Source: Durusdinium trenchii
Lineage: Eukaryota; Sar; Dinophyceae; Suessiales; Symbiodiniaceae
Reading direction: 5' to 3'
Assembly (NCBI GenBank): GCA_963970005.1
Contig: CAXAMN010021284.1
Coordinates: 530,050-594,049 of the forward strand
DNA length: 64,000 bases
A program made the translations under genes and the position numbers. Shown one piece after another: positions 33,314-42,600 of the stretch (position 1 is the stretch's first letter; each line of letters opens with the position of its first letter). The notes under the pieces are model-generated. The model saw only the letters and a list, made by a program, of their open reading frames with translations, was not told where the DNA came from and did not search any database.

Positions 33314-33489
33314 AGTATAAATATCTACACCTACACGGCATGTTTATATAGGTTTGCTGTGCGCACTTCTTTCACGTCAGATGTGAAAGGATCAGGTGCC
33401 CTCATGCGTTGTTTCATATATGAAATCATCAAGGAAAGCGGCGACAGACGGTGGAGCGCCCCTATACTCCCTTATATATAGAGCTGCCC

Positions 33490-34155
33490 ATGTCAGGTTT
33501 GTTCGGATATACTGACATTTCGTGGGCACATGTCTTGGCTTGTACCACTGTGGCTGCCTGGGCCAATTGGGAAGAAAGGCGCGGCAACTTGAGAGAGCTG
33601 CCACAATGGCAGGCTCGGCGTCATCGACTTTGTGGAGGTGCGCTGTACATGCCAAGTGGCTGTGGGGGCGTCATTCCTTTCCACAAAAAGGAGCATGAGA
33701 ATATGGAGTTGGTTCCCCACATGACTGTGTATGCCAGCAGGGCTGGAGAATGCATCATTGTCAAGCCTCTGAAAGACCCAGCCGGCCTGAAGTTGGTGGA
33801 GTTTTCGTGGGATGGTGGAACAGTGACCGCAAGTGCACCCATGACTGGCACCACGCTGGCCGTATTGAGCAGTCGCTTTGCTCCAGACTGCACTTTTGAA
33901 GACATGCTCACGAAGTTCCTCAAGCTTTGCGATGGCGAGCATGCAGGCTCTCTCTCTGTGAACTTGGGAAGTTGCACAGTTCAATCCATGCTGCCTGGTA
34001 ACATCCGTGTCACCCCCATGATGTGGAGACGCACCCTCAGAGAGCTATATGCGCAGGACATGTCTGTGCAGGAGGAGGCTGAGCGGAAGCCGGTGAAGAA
34101 GGCGGCGCTGAAGAAGTCTGGCCGGGTTTCGAAGAAGCCAGCGGCTCGTCGCTGA
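33490..34155 (+). CDS. Nested-element ORF E, basic-tailed protein
   Basis: 221 residues from ATG 33490 (MSGLFGYTDISWAHVLACTT). The body looks globular and beta-rich (MTVYASRAGECIIVKPLKD, LVEFSWDGGTVTASAPMTG). The tail is linker-histone-like (KPVKKAALKKSGRVSKKPAA) and suggests nuclear or DNA association. No family is recognised. Like ORFs A and F, it combines a unique body with a Lys/Ala/Pro tail. Confidence 0.55.
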   Translation: MSGLFGYTDISWAHVLACTTVAAWANWEERRGNLRELPQWQARRHRLCGGALYMPSGCGGVIPFHKKEHENMELVPHMTVYASRAGECIIVKPLKDPAGLKLVEFSWDGGTVTASAPMTGTTLAVLSSRFAPDCTFEDMLTKFLKLCDGEHAGSLSVNLGSCTVQSMLPGNIRVTPMMWRRTLRELYAQDMSVQEEAERKPVKKAALKKSGRVSKKPAARR

Positions 34156-34180
34156 AGCTCTGCCGTCTGCAACTGCAAAA

Positions 34181-34336
34181 GGTGCGTTTCCCCGACACGT
34201 CCCCGACACATCCCCGACACATCCCCGACACATCCCCGCCACATCCCCGCCACATCCCCGCCACATCCCGCCACATCCCGCCACATCCCGCCGCATCCCG
34301 CCACATCCTGCCACATTCCGACACATTCCGACATTT
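34181..34336. repeat. 11-12 bp minisatellite between ORFs E and F
   Basis: About 13 units of CCGACACATCC(C) drift to CCGCCACATCCC and then CCGACACATTC. The units share their spacing and degrade in register from one end to the other. The repeat is non-coding on the plus strand. Confidence 0.9.
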
Positions 34337-34366
34337 TTCTAGAAATCTCATCCACCATTATCTTTC

Positions 34367-34386
34367 AGCGGTGTGTTCCGCTCATG
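34367..34386. repeat. Hairpin repeat between ORFs E and F
   Basis: AGCGGTGTGTTCCGCTCATG, with a loop one base longer than the other copies. Confidence 0.85.
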
Positions 34387-34504
34387 AGAGCAACAAGTTC
34401 TGCATATCCTGTATATACAAAATGTCGACTCACCATGTGTTTTTCGGAAAGATAATTTTGCCTCAAGTGACTGTGCACTGTGCTTTGAAGGCTTGAAGGT
34501 TTCC

Positions 34505-35605
34505 ATGGCAGACACTGCGCAGCGTGATCATGTCACATGCCGTCTTTGCAAGGCATCAGTGCCGACTGATGATGCCATTCACAAGAATGGTCAAGCTTGG
34601 CACTGCAAGCAGTGCAAATGTTTGGACACCATGCTGCGAAGGAACCAGAGCCCTTGGCCATCTCCAGAGTTCATGGAGTGCTCGCCGGAAGAGCAGGCAG
34701 ACTTCTTCAAGAAGAACGCCCAGGTGAATGACTGCAGCGGTCGTTTGCAATGGAAGGTTGTGAAATGCAGTTTGATCGAAGTCATTTCAAAGCGCCGCAG
34801 AGAACAGTTTTCAACTGAGATTCGTGGACGCTTTCTTCCACTATCCGTATGGGAAAAGAAAGGCTACGACGTTGATGTCATCCAAAGTCAGGCTGAGGAA
34901 GAGCTACACCCGGTCCTCGGACGGACCTTCCGGTTGAATTTGAAGGAAGTGAACTACAAAGACATCACGGAAAAAGTAACTGAGGATGTACTGTCTCGTG
35001 AAAGGCAGGTCAGGGCGAATGCCAAGTCCAAAGCCAAGGGAAAGAAGAAGGGTGGCCAAGGTGACGGTGATGACTTGTTCCTCGTTCCAAGTGAAAGTGA
35101 TGTGGAGGTGGTTCGCGTGGAGAAGGACAAGGCCAAGGGCAAGGAGACTGCAGACGCAGAGAAGACAGCGCGCTCTGTGACGGCTACAGCTTCCAAGGCC
35201 TTGCCAGGCTTGCTCAGTGCTTTGCATGATGTAGACCAAGCCGCAAAGGACGCAGAGCTTTACGCGCAAACCTCGCTGAAGGGAAAGCTTGGAGAAGAGT
35301 TTATCGCCTCGCTCAAGGAGGCTTCCAAAAGCTTGGGGAAGAAGCAAGAGGAGGCCGCTGAGAAAATATCCCGGGTCACTCGAGGAGTTGATGTCCTGCC
35401 GCTGCCTTGGACTCTGGCGGAATGCCAAGCAGACATCAAGGCCGCAATAGCTCAGGTGACGAACTACAAGCAAGAAGTGAAACGCTTGAGGAAACTTGAC
35501 AGGGAAAAGACCTCCTCGAACCAGCCTGAAGGTGAGACAGAGCCCAAGAGGAGGCGCAGGGAGCCAAAGACTGCGCCAAAGCCAAAGGCGAAGGCGAAGT
35601 CTTAG
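34505..35605 (+). CDS. Nested-element ORF F, zinc-ribbon-like basic protein
   Basis: 366 residues from ATG 34505 (MADTAQRDHVTCRLCKAS). Two Cys-x2-Cys pairs, CRLCKA and CKQCKC, lie about 25 residues apart near the start, with an intervening Trp/His, consistent with a zinc ribbon. A folded region (IEVISKRRREQFSTEIRG, FRLNLKEVNYKDITEKVTED) is followed by a Lys-rich linker, a long helical region (LAKSL-type heptads, KEEAAEKI) and a Lys/Ala/Pro tail. This module order is common in Symbiodiniaceae hypothetical proteins, so the element may have captured a host gene. Function is unknown. Confidence 0.6.
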   Translation: MADTAQRDHVTCRLCKASVPTDDAIHKNGQAWHCKQCKCLDTMLRRNQSPWPSPEFMECSPEEQADFFKKNAQVNDCSGRLQWKVVKCSLIEVISKRRREQFSTEIRGRFLPLSVWEKKGYDVDVIQSQAEEELHPVLGRTFRLNLKEVNYKDITEKVTEDVLSRERQVRANAKSKAKGKKKGGQGDGDDLFLVPSESDVEVVRVEKDKAKGKETADAEKTARSVTATASKALPGLLSALHDVDQAAKDAELYAQTSLKGKLGEEFIASLKEASKSLGKKQEEAAEKISRVTRGVDVLPLPWTLAECQADIKAAIAQVTNYKQEVKRLRKLDREKTSSNQPEGETEPKRRRREPKTAPKPKAKAKS

Positions 35606-35729
35606 GGGGTTTTGGAATGGATCTGTGCACATCCATCCATGCGTTGCAAACATGGTCGTTTCCGACCGTGCGTTCTTTCAAGAAAATTTGAACTTTGAAG
35701 AAGCTTGGGGGGAAGAGAAAAAAGTTCCC

Positions 35730-35908
35730 AGCGGTGTCTCCGCTCATGGAGTTGTAGTGAAATGTTTGAAGCCTGGAAGAGAACCAAAGCATGTCCTCAG
35801 CGGTGTCTCCGCTCATGGAGTTGTATAGTTTGAAGCCCCCTCAATAGGTTTGGTGAACCTTTGGTGGAAGAGAAACAAGACATGTTCTCAGCGGTGTCTC
35901 CGCTCATG
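35730..35908. repeat. Hairpin repeats between ORFs F and G (3 copies)
   Basis: 35730-35748, 35799-35817 and 35890-35908 all read AGCGGTGTCTCCGCTCATG and are followed by the same GAGTTGTA. They sit in loosely duplicated blocks of roughly 70-90 bp (GAAGAGAAA..., GTTTGAAGCC...), so here the hairpins were copied together with flanking sequence. Confidence 0.9.
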
Positions 35909-36051
35909 GAGTTGTATTTGGAGTGGACGAGTTAAGCGTAATGATGTTGCAAGCCCTCCTCATGTTAATGCTAAGTTCCCGCATATTTTCAGACAAGTGA
36001 GGTCAGGGGCTGATTGATACTTGCAACTTTTCCTCTTTGCGCTGCCTTGTG

Positions 36052-36327
36052 ATGCCCCCTGAAGTTGTCGGCGAGCAAGGACAACGAACAAAAAGGGGCG
36101 CCTCTATAGATGTGGACACGACTGCGAAAAGGAGGAAGGAAGCCTCAGCTGGGCAAATCATGCCCAGATTGACCATGGCTCAAAGTGAGAGCGACACAGA
36201 TAGCCTGGAAGATTTGGTTCCTTTGTGGGATGACAGTCAACATGATATGTTTTGCGATTGCATCCAATGTTTTGTCGATTGGCTGAGGAGCCACAGAAAG
36301 CAGGCCTCAGTCCTCGCCCAAAAATAA
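36052..36327 (+). CDS. Nested-element ORF G, small protein
   Basis: 91 residues from ATG 36052. A nuclear-localisation-like basic stretch (KRGASIDVDTTAKRRKE) is followed by an acidic patch and a C-terminal DCIQCFVDWLRSHRKQAS. Unrecognised and short, but the ORF sits between two hairpin blocks like the others, which supports it as a gene. Confidence 0.4.
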   Translation: MPPEVVGEQGQRTKRGASIDVDTTAKRRKEASAGQIMPRLTMAQSESDTDSLEDLVPLWDDSQHDMFCDCIQCFVDWLRSHRKQASVLAQK

Positions 36328-36483
36328 TTGGAGACCCGCTGCATCTTGAACTTGGGAGTTTCATGCCACCTGGATGGAAAGGTGGAAAACCGCACAAAGC
36401 AATGATTTGCTTTAGCCTTTCGCTTGTGGAGGGCAAGTGTTCATCTTGTATGTGTATGGGCGGTGTTCCTGCTCGCATCATCT

Positions 36484-36582
36484 AGCGGTGTTTCCGCTCA
36501 TGGCAAGGAAGGTGTTCCACATCAATGTTTGCTGGGGTTGGCCAGTGGATGTGTTCGACAGCTAGCGGTCCTTCCGCTCATG
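36484..36582. repeat. Hairpin repeats between ORFs G and H (2 copies)
   Basis: 36484-36502 and 36564-36582 with CATGGCAA after each and matching downstream words (AGGTGTTCCA, ATGTTTGCT). A two-unit tandem of about 80 bp. Confidence 0.85.
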
Positions 36583-36690
36583 GCAATCCAGGTGTTCCAA
36601 ATCCATGTTTGCTTGCTTCCAGCGCGCTCAAAGCCAGTTGAGCGCATGATTGCCCCTGAAAAGTTCAGTGCGTCATGAGCACGCCTGGAC

Positions 36691-38439
36691 ATGAAAAGAA
36701 AAGGGCATGGAGAGGATGCCAAGCTCAAGAAGTGCCTCAGTGTCCCTGGAGCTTCTGAGAAGGCGGTTTTTCAGATATGGAACCACCTACACACTGAAAA
36801 GAAGCAGAAAAAAGCGAAACAATTCTTGGAGGAGGTGAAGGAACATTTGGGACCTTTTTCAGATTGCTTTGACCCTTTGCATCTCACCCCAAAGGACCCA
36901 ACGAAGCAAAAACCCATTCCTTTTCCAGTGGCGAACGTCCAGAAGTTGCTGCAGCTTGTAGTGAAAGAATGTCCAAGCTTTGCGCTTGCTTTGCAGAGAG
37001 GGCTGAAGGATAGCAAGTGGTCGCTCAGCCCCATTCTGTATTCAGATGAATGCACGCCTCTGAATGTGCTGCTACCAATAAACAAGATGAAGGCAAGCCT
37101 CTTCTACCTTAGCTTCTGCGAGCTGGGCTGCCTTTTGTCCTCTGAGTTGGTTTGGCTACCATTGGCCTTTGTCCTTCATGGTGATGTTGATGCTGTGATT
37201 GGAGGAATGGCTGGCGTACTCAAAGTTTTAGTCGAACACATGTACGCACAGAACCGTCACGGGTTTTCAATCAAATTTGAGGACGGAATGCGCTGGTGCA
37301 AGTTGGGGAAGTTTTTTTTCAATGGCGACTTGGATAGTGTCAGGGCATCTTTCGCTCTGAAGGGAAGTGCAGGACTACGTCCATGCCCACATTGCAGAAA
37401 CATCATCAAAAAGAACACAGATTTGCTTGAGTACGATGATGATGGTTACTTCCTTGACATCGCTTCGGCAAAGGAAGACTGCTTCGACAAAAACACTGAC
37501 GAGGAAGTGTTCCAAGGAATCGACTTCTTGGTGGAGGAAGGAAACCGCCTTGGCAAGGGCCAGTTGAAAGACCTGGAAAAAAGGGTTGGCCTAAATCTGG
37601 AACCAGCTTGCATTTGGTTTGACAAAAGCACCCGATCCATTCTTCCTCCAAGCCGAATCCTCTATGACCCCATGCATTGCTACTATTCGTGTGGCATTGT
37701 GAATGTTGAGCTGTCTTTGCTGTTTCAAGCCATGGAAGGCGGAACGCCGTTCAACAAAGACAATTTGTTGTCAGCAGCCTTGGAAGCTGGTTGGGTTCGT
37801 CATGGTTTTGGAGCCACTAGGAGCCCGACGCTTTTAAAGCTGCTTTTCCATGAGAAGCTTTTGGCTGGCGATGTATACAAAGGCAACGCTGCCCAAACCA
37901 AGTCCCTCCTGTCCTTGATGGCTTACTACGTTGAAATTTTCCTCCGCAGGCAGGAACTGTTGCCAGGTGAGGCAGCATCTTTCCTTGCTTTGTGCAATTG
38001 TCACAGGGAGATGTCCATGTTGAAGCATGAAGAGCAAGTGAGAGATGTGTCGCAAATGCGAGCAGCAGCATGCAAGCATCAGGACTTATTCAATCAAGCA
38101 TATGAAAGTTCATCGAGGCCAAAGCATCACGCAAGGTTCCATATAGCAGACTCTGCAATGAGTTGTGGAAGATGTATCTCTTGCGAACCGCAGGAGAAGA
38201 AGCATCAGGTCTACAAGAGTTTCCTTGCGCCCAGGCTCAAGCAAAAGTCGTCAGGTGGAGGTGGTGGAATTGCCTGGGCGGCTGTGAAACGTATTTTATC
38301 TACACAAGTTCAACAGATCAATGAATCTCCTTTGTGCCCTGAGATGACACTCTTGCCGCCCATCAAGAAAGCTGGCGAGATGCAATGTCGCCTATTGTTG
38401 AGCCCGTGCACTCCAATGGCTGCCAGTGCCCGGTTTTGA
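36691..38439 (+). CDS. Nested-element ORF H, candidate DDE transposase
   Basis: 582 residues from ATG 36691. Landmarks in order: WSLSPILYSDECTPLNVLL with Asp119, followed by a Lys and FYLSFCELG; then a Cys-x2-Cys at 232-235 (LRPCPHCRN); then SRILYDPMHCYYSCGIVNVE with Asp326 and His329. This order (Y-x-D-E-x-N, CxxC, D-x-M-H) resembles transposases of the CACTA/Plavaka branch of the CMC superfamily, where D-x-M-H is well conserved; the third acidic residue is not obvious. The terminal inverted repeats and subterminal arrays agree with it being the mobilising enzyme. Divergence is high, so the superfamily is inference. Confidence 0.5.
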   Translation: MKRKGHGEDAKLKKCLSVPGASEKAVFQIWNHLHTEKKQKKAKQFLEEVKEHLGPFSDCFDPLHLTPKDPTKQKPIPFPVANVQKLLQLVVKECPSFALALQRGLKDSKWSLSPILYSDECTPLNVLLPINKMKASLFYLSFCELGCLLSSELVWLPLAFVLHGDVDAVIGGMAGVLKVLVEHMYAQNRHGFSIKFEDGMRWCKLGKFFFNGDLDSVRASFALKGSAGLRPCPHCRNIIKKNTDLLEYDDDGYFLDIASAKEDCFDKNTDEEVFQGIDFLVEEGNRLGKGQLKDLEKRVGLNLEPACIWFDKSTRSILPPSRILYDPMHCYYSCGIVNVELSLLFQAMEGGTPFNKDNLLSAALEAGWVRHGFGATRSPTLLKLLFHEKLLAGDVYKGNAAQTKSLLSLMAYYVEIFLRRQELLPGEAASFLALCNCHREMSMLKHEEQVRDVSQMRAAACKHQDLFNQAYESSSRPKHHARFHIADSAMSCGRCISCEPQEKKHQVYKSFLAPRLKQKSSGGGGGIAWAAVKRILSTQVQQINESPLCPEMTLLPPIKKAGEMQCRLLLSPCTPMAASARF

Positions 38440-38762
38440 TTGTCAAGGTGTTTTATTTACTTTCCAATTAAGTCTGTGCCGGGTATAATTGAAGACCTTC
38501 AACAGCCAAGTTAAACCAAGCTAAGTGAACGAATTTTGTCAGCATGCGCTCGTGTGGGAACATTAACGCTCTCCACAGATGACGTGGTATTGTGGCCAAA
38601 GTCTCGCGCTGGGGGCATTGTTCTGGCCTTCTATTGTGCAGACGGAGTTCACTTTGTGCTGAGGAAACTATTTCCTGTAGCTGGTTGAAACATTTTGTTG
38701 TGGTTGCATTCTTATACATTCTGTGTTGCAGCGCTGTTGGATCAAACCTTTTTCTTTTCTCC

Positions 38763-39159
38763 AGCGGTTCGCCCGCTCATGTGGTTTGTTTCCTTTTATA
38801 GAGGATGTTATATTCACGATGTATGTTTCGCGTCGGATGGATGCACAACAATATACCCAGGTATCGCAGCATCCCTATGGCAGCGTTTGGCGAGATGGAG
38901 CTCAGTGTGTTTGCAAGCCGGCTGAAAACTTCGTGGTGCCGTGGTGGTGGCGAAAGAGAGATCATGGTGCCTACTCTGAGTGGATCTGTCTGCATTGACT
39001 AGTTGAGACTCAACGCTCGTCTGAACGCGCTGAAAGAAAAGAAACAAAAACACACAAACCAGGAACTGTTGTAAAACCCACTGAAATCATTTGCATTGCC
39101 ATTGCCCCCAATATAAATAACTATAAATAACTAAGTTGATAGCGGTATGCCCGCTCATG
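38763..39159. repeat. Hairpin repeats after ORF H (2 copies)
   Basis: 38763-38781 (AGCGGTTCGCCCGCTCATG) and 39141-39159 (AGCGGTATGCCCGCTCATG), 360 bases apart in the stretch after the last ORF. Between them I see no gene. Confidence 0.85.
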
Positions 39160-39253
39160 GTGCTCGGTCTTACATTTTCTTCGAAAAAAAGTTGTTTTCA
39201 TGTGTTGGTTCTTGCAAAAACTTCCAAGAATCAAAATTGAAAAAACAAAACAA

Positions 39254-39385
39254 AACCTACTTAGGTTCTACTTATAACCTACTTAGTTCCTACTTAGGTT
39301 CTACTTATAAGTGCAGTAAGTACACTTGTTATAAGTAACCCTTAAGTATACTTATCTTGAAATATAAGTAACCCAAGTAGGATAA
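39254..39385. repeat. Right subterminal repeats
   Basis: CTACTTAGG, TACTTATAA and AAGTAAC units, at least twelve, in both orientations, matching the left-end set. They end about 10 bases inside the right TIR. Confidence 0.7.
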
Positions 39386-39412
39386 CTGGAATTGAACCAC
39401 TAAGTAATGATG

Positions 39413-39420
39413 CCCCCGCG
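39413..39420. other. Right arm of the target-site hairpin
   Basis: CCCCCGCG, the complement of 28921-28928, immediately followed by the displaced last codons of gag (AGT GGC TCC TAA, stop at 39430-39432). Confidence 0.75.
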
Positions 39421-39604
39421 AGTGGCTCCTAAGTTCCTGGCAATTGGGTGGTGGATAACAAACCTTCTGCCACCCTGTTTTCTGAATTCGATCTCCGTCT
39501 TCTCTGACTGCCTTGCACCCTCGTCCAGGCCCTTTGCCTAGCTCTTCTTTGTCACTGCCCTTGTGGCATATTGGGTCGGGGGACTGGACTTGGGTTGCTT
39601 ACAG

Positions 39605-42600
39605 ATGACTTTTGGCATTCAGTGCATGAGGCATTTTGGCGAAACACTGGAACAGGAGAGGCGGCATGGTTTTGTTTTTCCGATTCCGGGTGGCGCCATT
39701 GCTGAACAGCCCACGCTGGTACGTGATTCCCTCTTTGGTTTGAACAAACTGGCAGGTGTAAAATTCAATGATGCAAGTCAGCTATTTCATCGTCCCTTGA
39801 CTGCTGTTCAGAGTGTGGCTGTTGACAATGCAGGTGCAGCGGTCGCCGAAGCAGGGGAATGTCCTAGTTTGTGTGGGCGTGATGCCTTAAAGGACATGAT
39901 GAAATCCCACCCCACATATGGGGAGCCCAGCACTCTCGCACCTTTTGATGCTGCGAAGCTGAAGATTCTTTTTTCTTTAGGTCGGCCGAAACCCATCGAG
40001 ACGCTGTTGCCTCCACCTGTGATTCCACTTCTCAACAGGTGGAAAACTCACATTGAGCTTTCAGCCGAAGAGGTTCGATCTAAGTTGGATGCATCGCCTG
40101 AGTGTTGCCCTAAGAGACCTTATTGGGATCCTATTCTGCAGAAGTCCAGAGATGTCCGAACCAAGTTGATTGTTGACCTGTGGAAGGTTGGAGTTGTGAC
40201 GTTTCGAACATCTATCAAATCATCCATCGGCTTGTTTTTTGTGAAGAAGAAAACGCCAGAGTGGATTCGCATGGTAGTTGACTGTCGGATTAGCAATGTG
40301 CATCATAGACAGCCACCGGTCACCCGACTCGGCAGTCCTTCGTGTTTCGGCGATCTTGAGATGAGTCCCGAAGTGTTGAAGGCCAGACTTGGCCGCGACT
40401 GCAATCAAGTTGGATGGGGGGCCGAGTTGGATGTAGCCGACTGCTTCTATCAGTTTGAGATGAAACAGCTTGCCAAGTGGTTCGGCATTGATGATCCCCG
40501 CAAAACTGCAGATTGGGCAAAGGCAGGTGTTGACATCACTGAAGTTTACGATGAAGACCTGGAGACCATGGTTCTGCTAAACGATGATACAGTGGTATAC
40601 CCTGTGATTGGTGCAATGCCCATGGGATGGACGTGGGCTCTCTTCTTTGCTAACGAAACGGTCGCCGCGATAGCCCGTGCGACTGCACCTGAGCGACCAC
40701 TGGAGTGCCGTGAGAAGCTGCCAACGCCACAACTTTGGGAAGGTGAGACCATTACCTCCACCTATGTTGATAATGTCGCAGTTTTCGGTGCCCACAAGGT
40801 TGATGTGATCGCTCGCATGGATTCCCTCACCAAAGCATTTGCAAACCATGACATACCAGTTGTCTGGACTCAGCAGGAGCCTCTGCAGTGTTTCGAAACA
40901 GTCGGCGTGATTCTTGATTTTCGCAACCGAGTTGTCCGTAATAAACCAAACCGCTTGTGGAAAGCCTATCTTGCTGGAAGAGAGTTGTGTCGTAGAACCA
41001 AGGTTCGCGGTGATGCTGTTGAAGTTTGGACGGGGCATGTAACATCTCTCTTCCGACTTTCTCCTTCCCTGCTGTCAGTTTTTTCGGTGATTTACCGATT
41101 CAATGCAGTGTGCCGTGGGAAGAGGGTTCGGCTCTGGCCAGCAGTGCGTGCCGAGATCATGCAAGCCTCCTCACTCCTTTGGTTTGCAAGAGCCAAGCTT
41201 GATGGTAGCTTTGTCAACCAGGTTGATATGGGTGATTCCTCGACTTCTGGATATGCCATGCTGACTCGTAGTTTTGCTGAGGTTAAGATCCAGGAAGTGG
41301 CTCGTGTCCGTGAGAAATGGAGGTTCATCCCAATGCCTGATGACTTCAAATCTGCCATTGAGTTTTTTAACAGGCCTGGTAATCGGGGTGAGGTTGAAAG
41401 CCGTGAGCACATCAAGGCCTTTGTCAGAGCCGGAGTGGGGCCCAACACTGAGTATGGAGTTTGGCTTCAGCAAGCTTTGGTTGACGGAAATTGGTTGCAG
41501 ACAAGTCCGATTGTTTCCCAGTTCAAAGCTGTTAGAAAGAGGCGTGAGGATGTTGAGGTCCCGGCATTGGTGGAACCAATTCCTTCTGATATGGTGAGCG
41601 AAGGTTCATACAAGTTGCTTTGGATGCGCAAATGGCGGAATCCCGATGAACACATCAATATCAAGGAAGGTCGGGTGCTTTTGTCGTCATTGAAGAGAGC
41701 TGCCAGGGTGTCGTCGCAATGTGGCACTAAGAAGCTAACTTTCTCTGACAACCTTAGTGCTGTGTTGGCCTTTGAGAAAGGGCGGTCGTCGAGTGCTGCG
41801 TTGAATAGGCTGTGTAAGTCTAGTGCTGCCATACAAAACGCGCTTCAGATAAAGTGGAGGATCCGACATCTTGAGACAAAGCGAAATTTAGCAGATGCAC
41901 CTTCCAGAGGAAAGTGGTTCAGGACTCCAGTCCCTGACCCACATGTGATTTTAGCAGAGCCTGTCTTCAGTCCTAGCAAGCCTTCAGTGATCCCTAGTGT
42001 GTCCGCTCGTTGCAAGACTAATTTATCCCTTGATGCCTTAGTGCCTCCGCCTGGGTTGGGTTGGACTGCCGTCCATCATATGGCCAAAAATAGCACCTGT
42101 GATTCCAAGATGAGTTCCTGGCATCCTGCCAGCGGTGCATGCAATGACCATGGACGTCCGGCTTCTTCCAGCACTAGTGTAAAAAAGGCGAAGGGGGTGA
42201 AAGTCTTCTGGGAGCTGTTCTCGGGTGAAGGAAACTTGTCCAAAGCTATGAGAAGTCATAGGCTGTTTGTGCATACGCCTTTGGACATCAAACAAGATCC
42301 TAGCCTTGATCTCACAATTGAACCAGTGCAACGGCAAGTGCGACAATGGATTGTGGATGGTCATGTCGACTACCTTCATATGGGTACGCCTTGCACAGTC
42401 TTTTCCAGAGCTAGGCGTGGCATCAAAAACTTCACTAAAGCTAGATTCAATGAGAGGATAGGTTGTGAACTCGCTTTTTTCTCTTGTGAACTGGCCAGAC
42501 TGTGCAGCAAGCTGGATGTCAAGTGGAGCATCGAAAACCCCCAGTCTTCTAGGATTTGGAGTCTCGATTGTATCCAAGATTTGTTTGGGCTTCCCGATGC

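Larger units (their letters stand above)
28931..39404. mobile_element. Nested 10.5 kb TIR element with hairpin-punctuated gene array
   Basis: The ends are 13 bp perfect inverted repeats, CTTAGTGGTTCAA (28931-28943) and its complement (39392-39404), flanked by TA on both sides (28929-28930 and 39405-39406), an apparent 2 bp target duplication. A 3 bp GTA reading is possible if the TIR is one base shorter on the right. Both ends carry subterminal ACTTA/TAAGT repeats, as in CACTA-type elements. Inside are eight plus-strand ORFs without introns, one a candidate transposase, and about 21 copies of a short hairpin confined to the gaps. No RT or integrase is present. I know no described element with this layout. 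Confidence 0.75.

Noticed and set aside
42001-42020. GTGTCCGCTC near the hairpin consensus inside the polyprotein
   Set aside because: There is no left arm (AGCGG), so it is not a copy of the hairpin.
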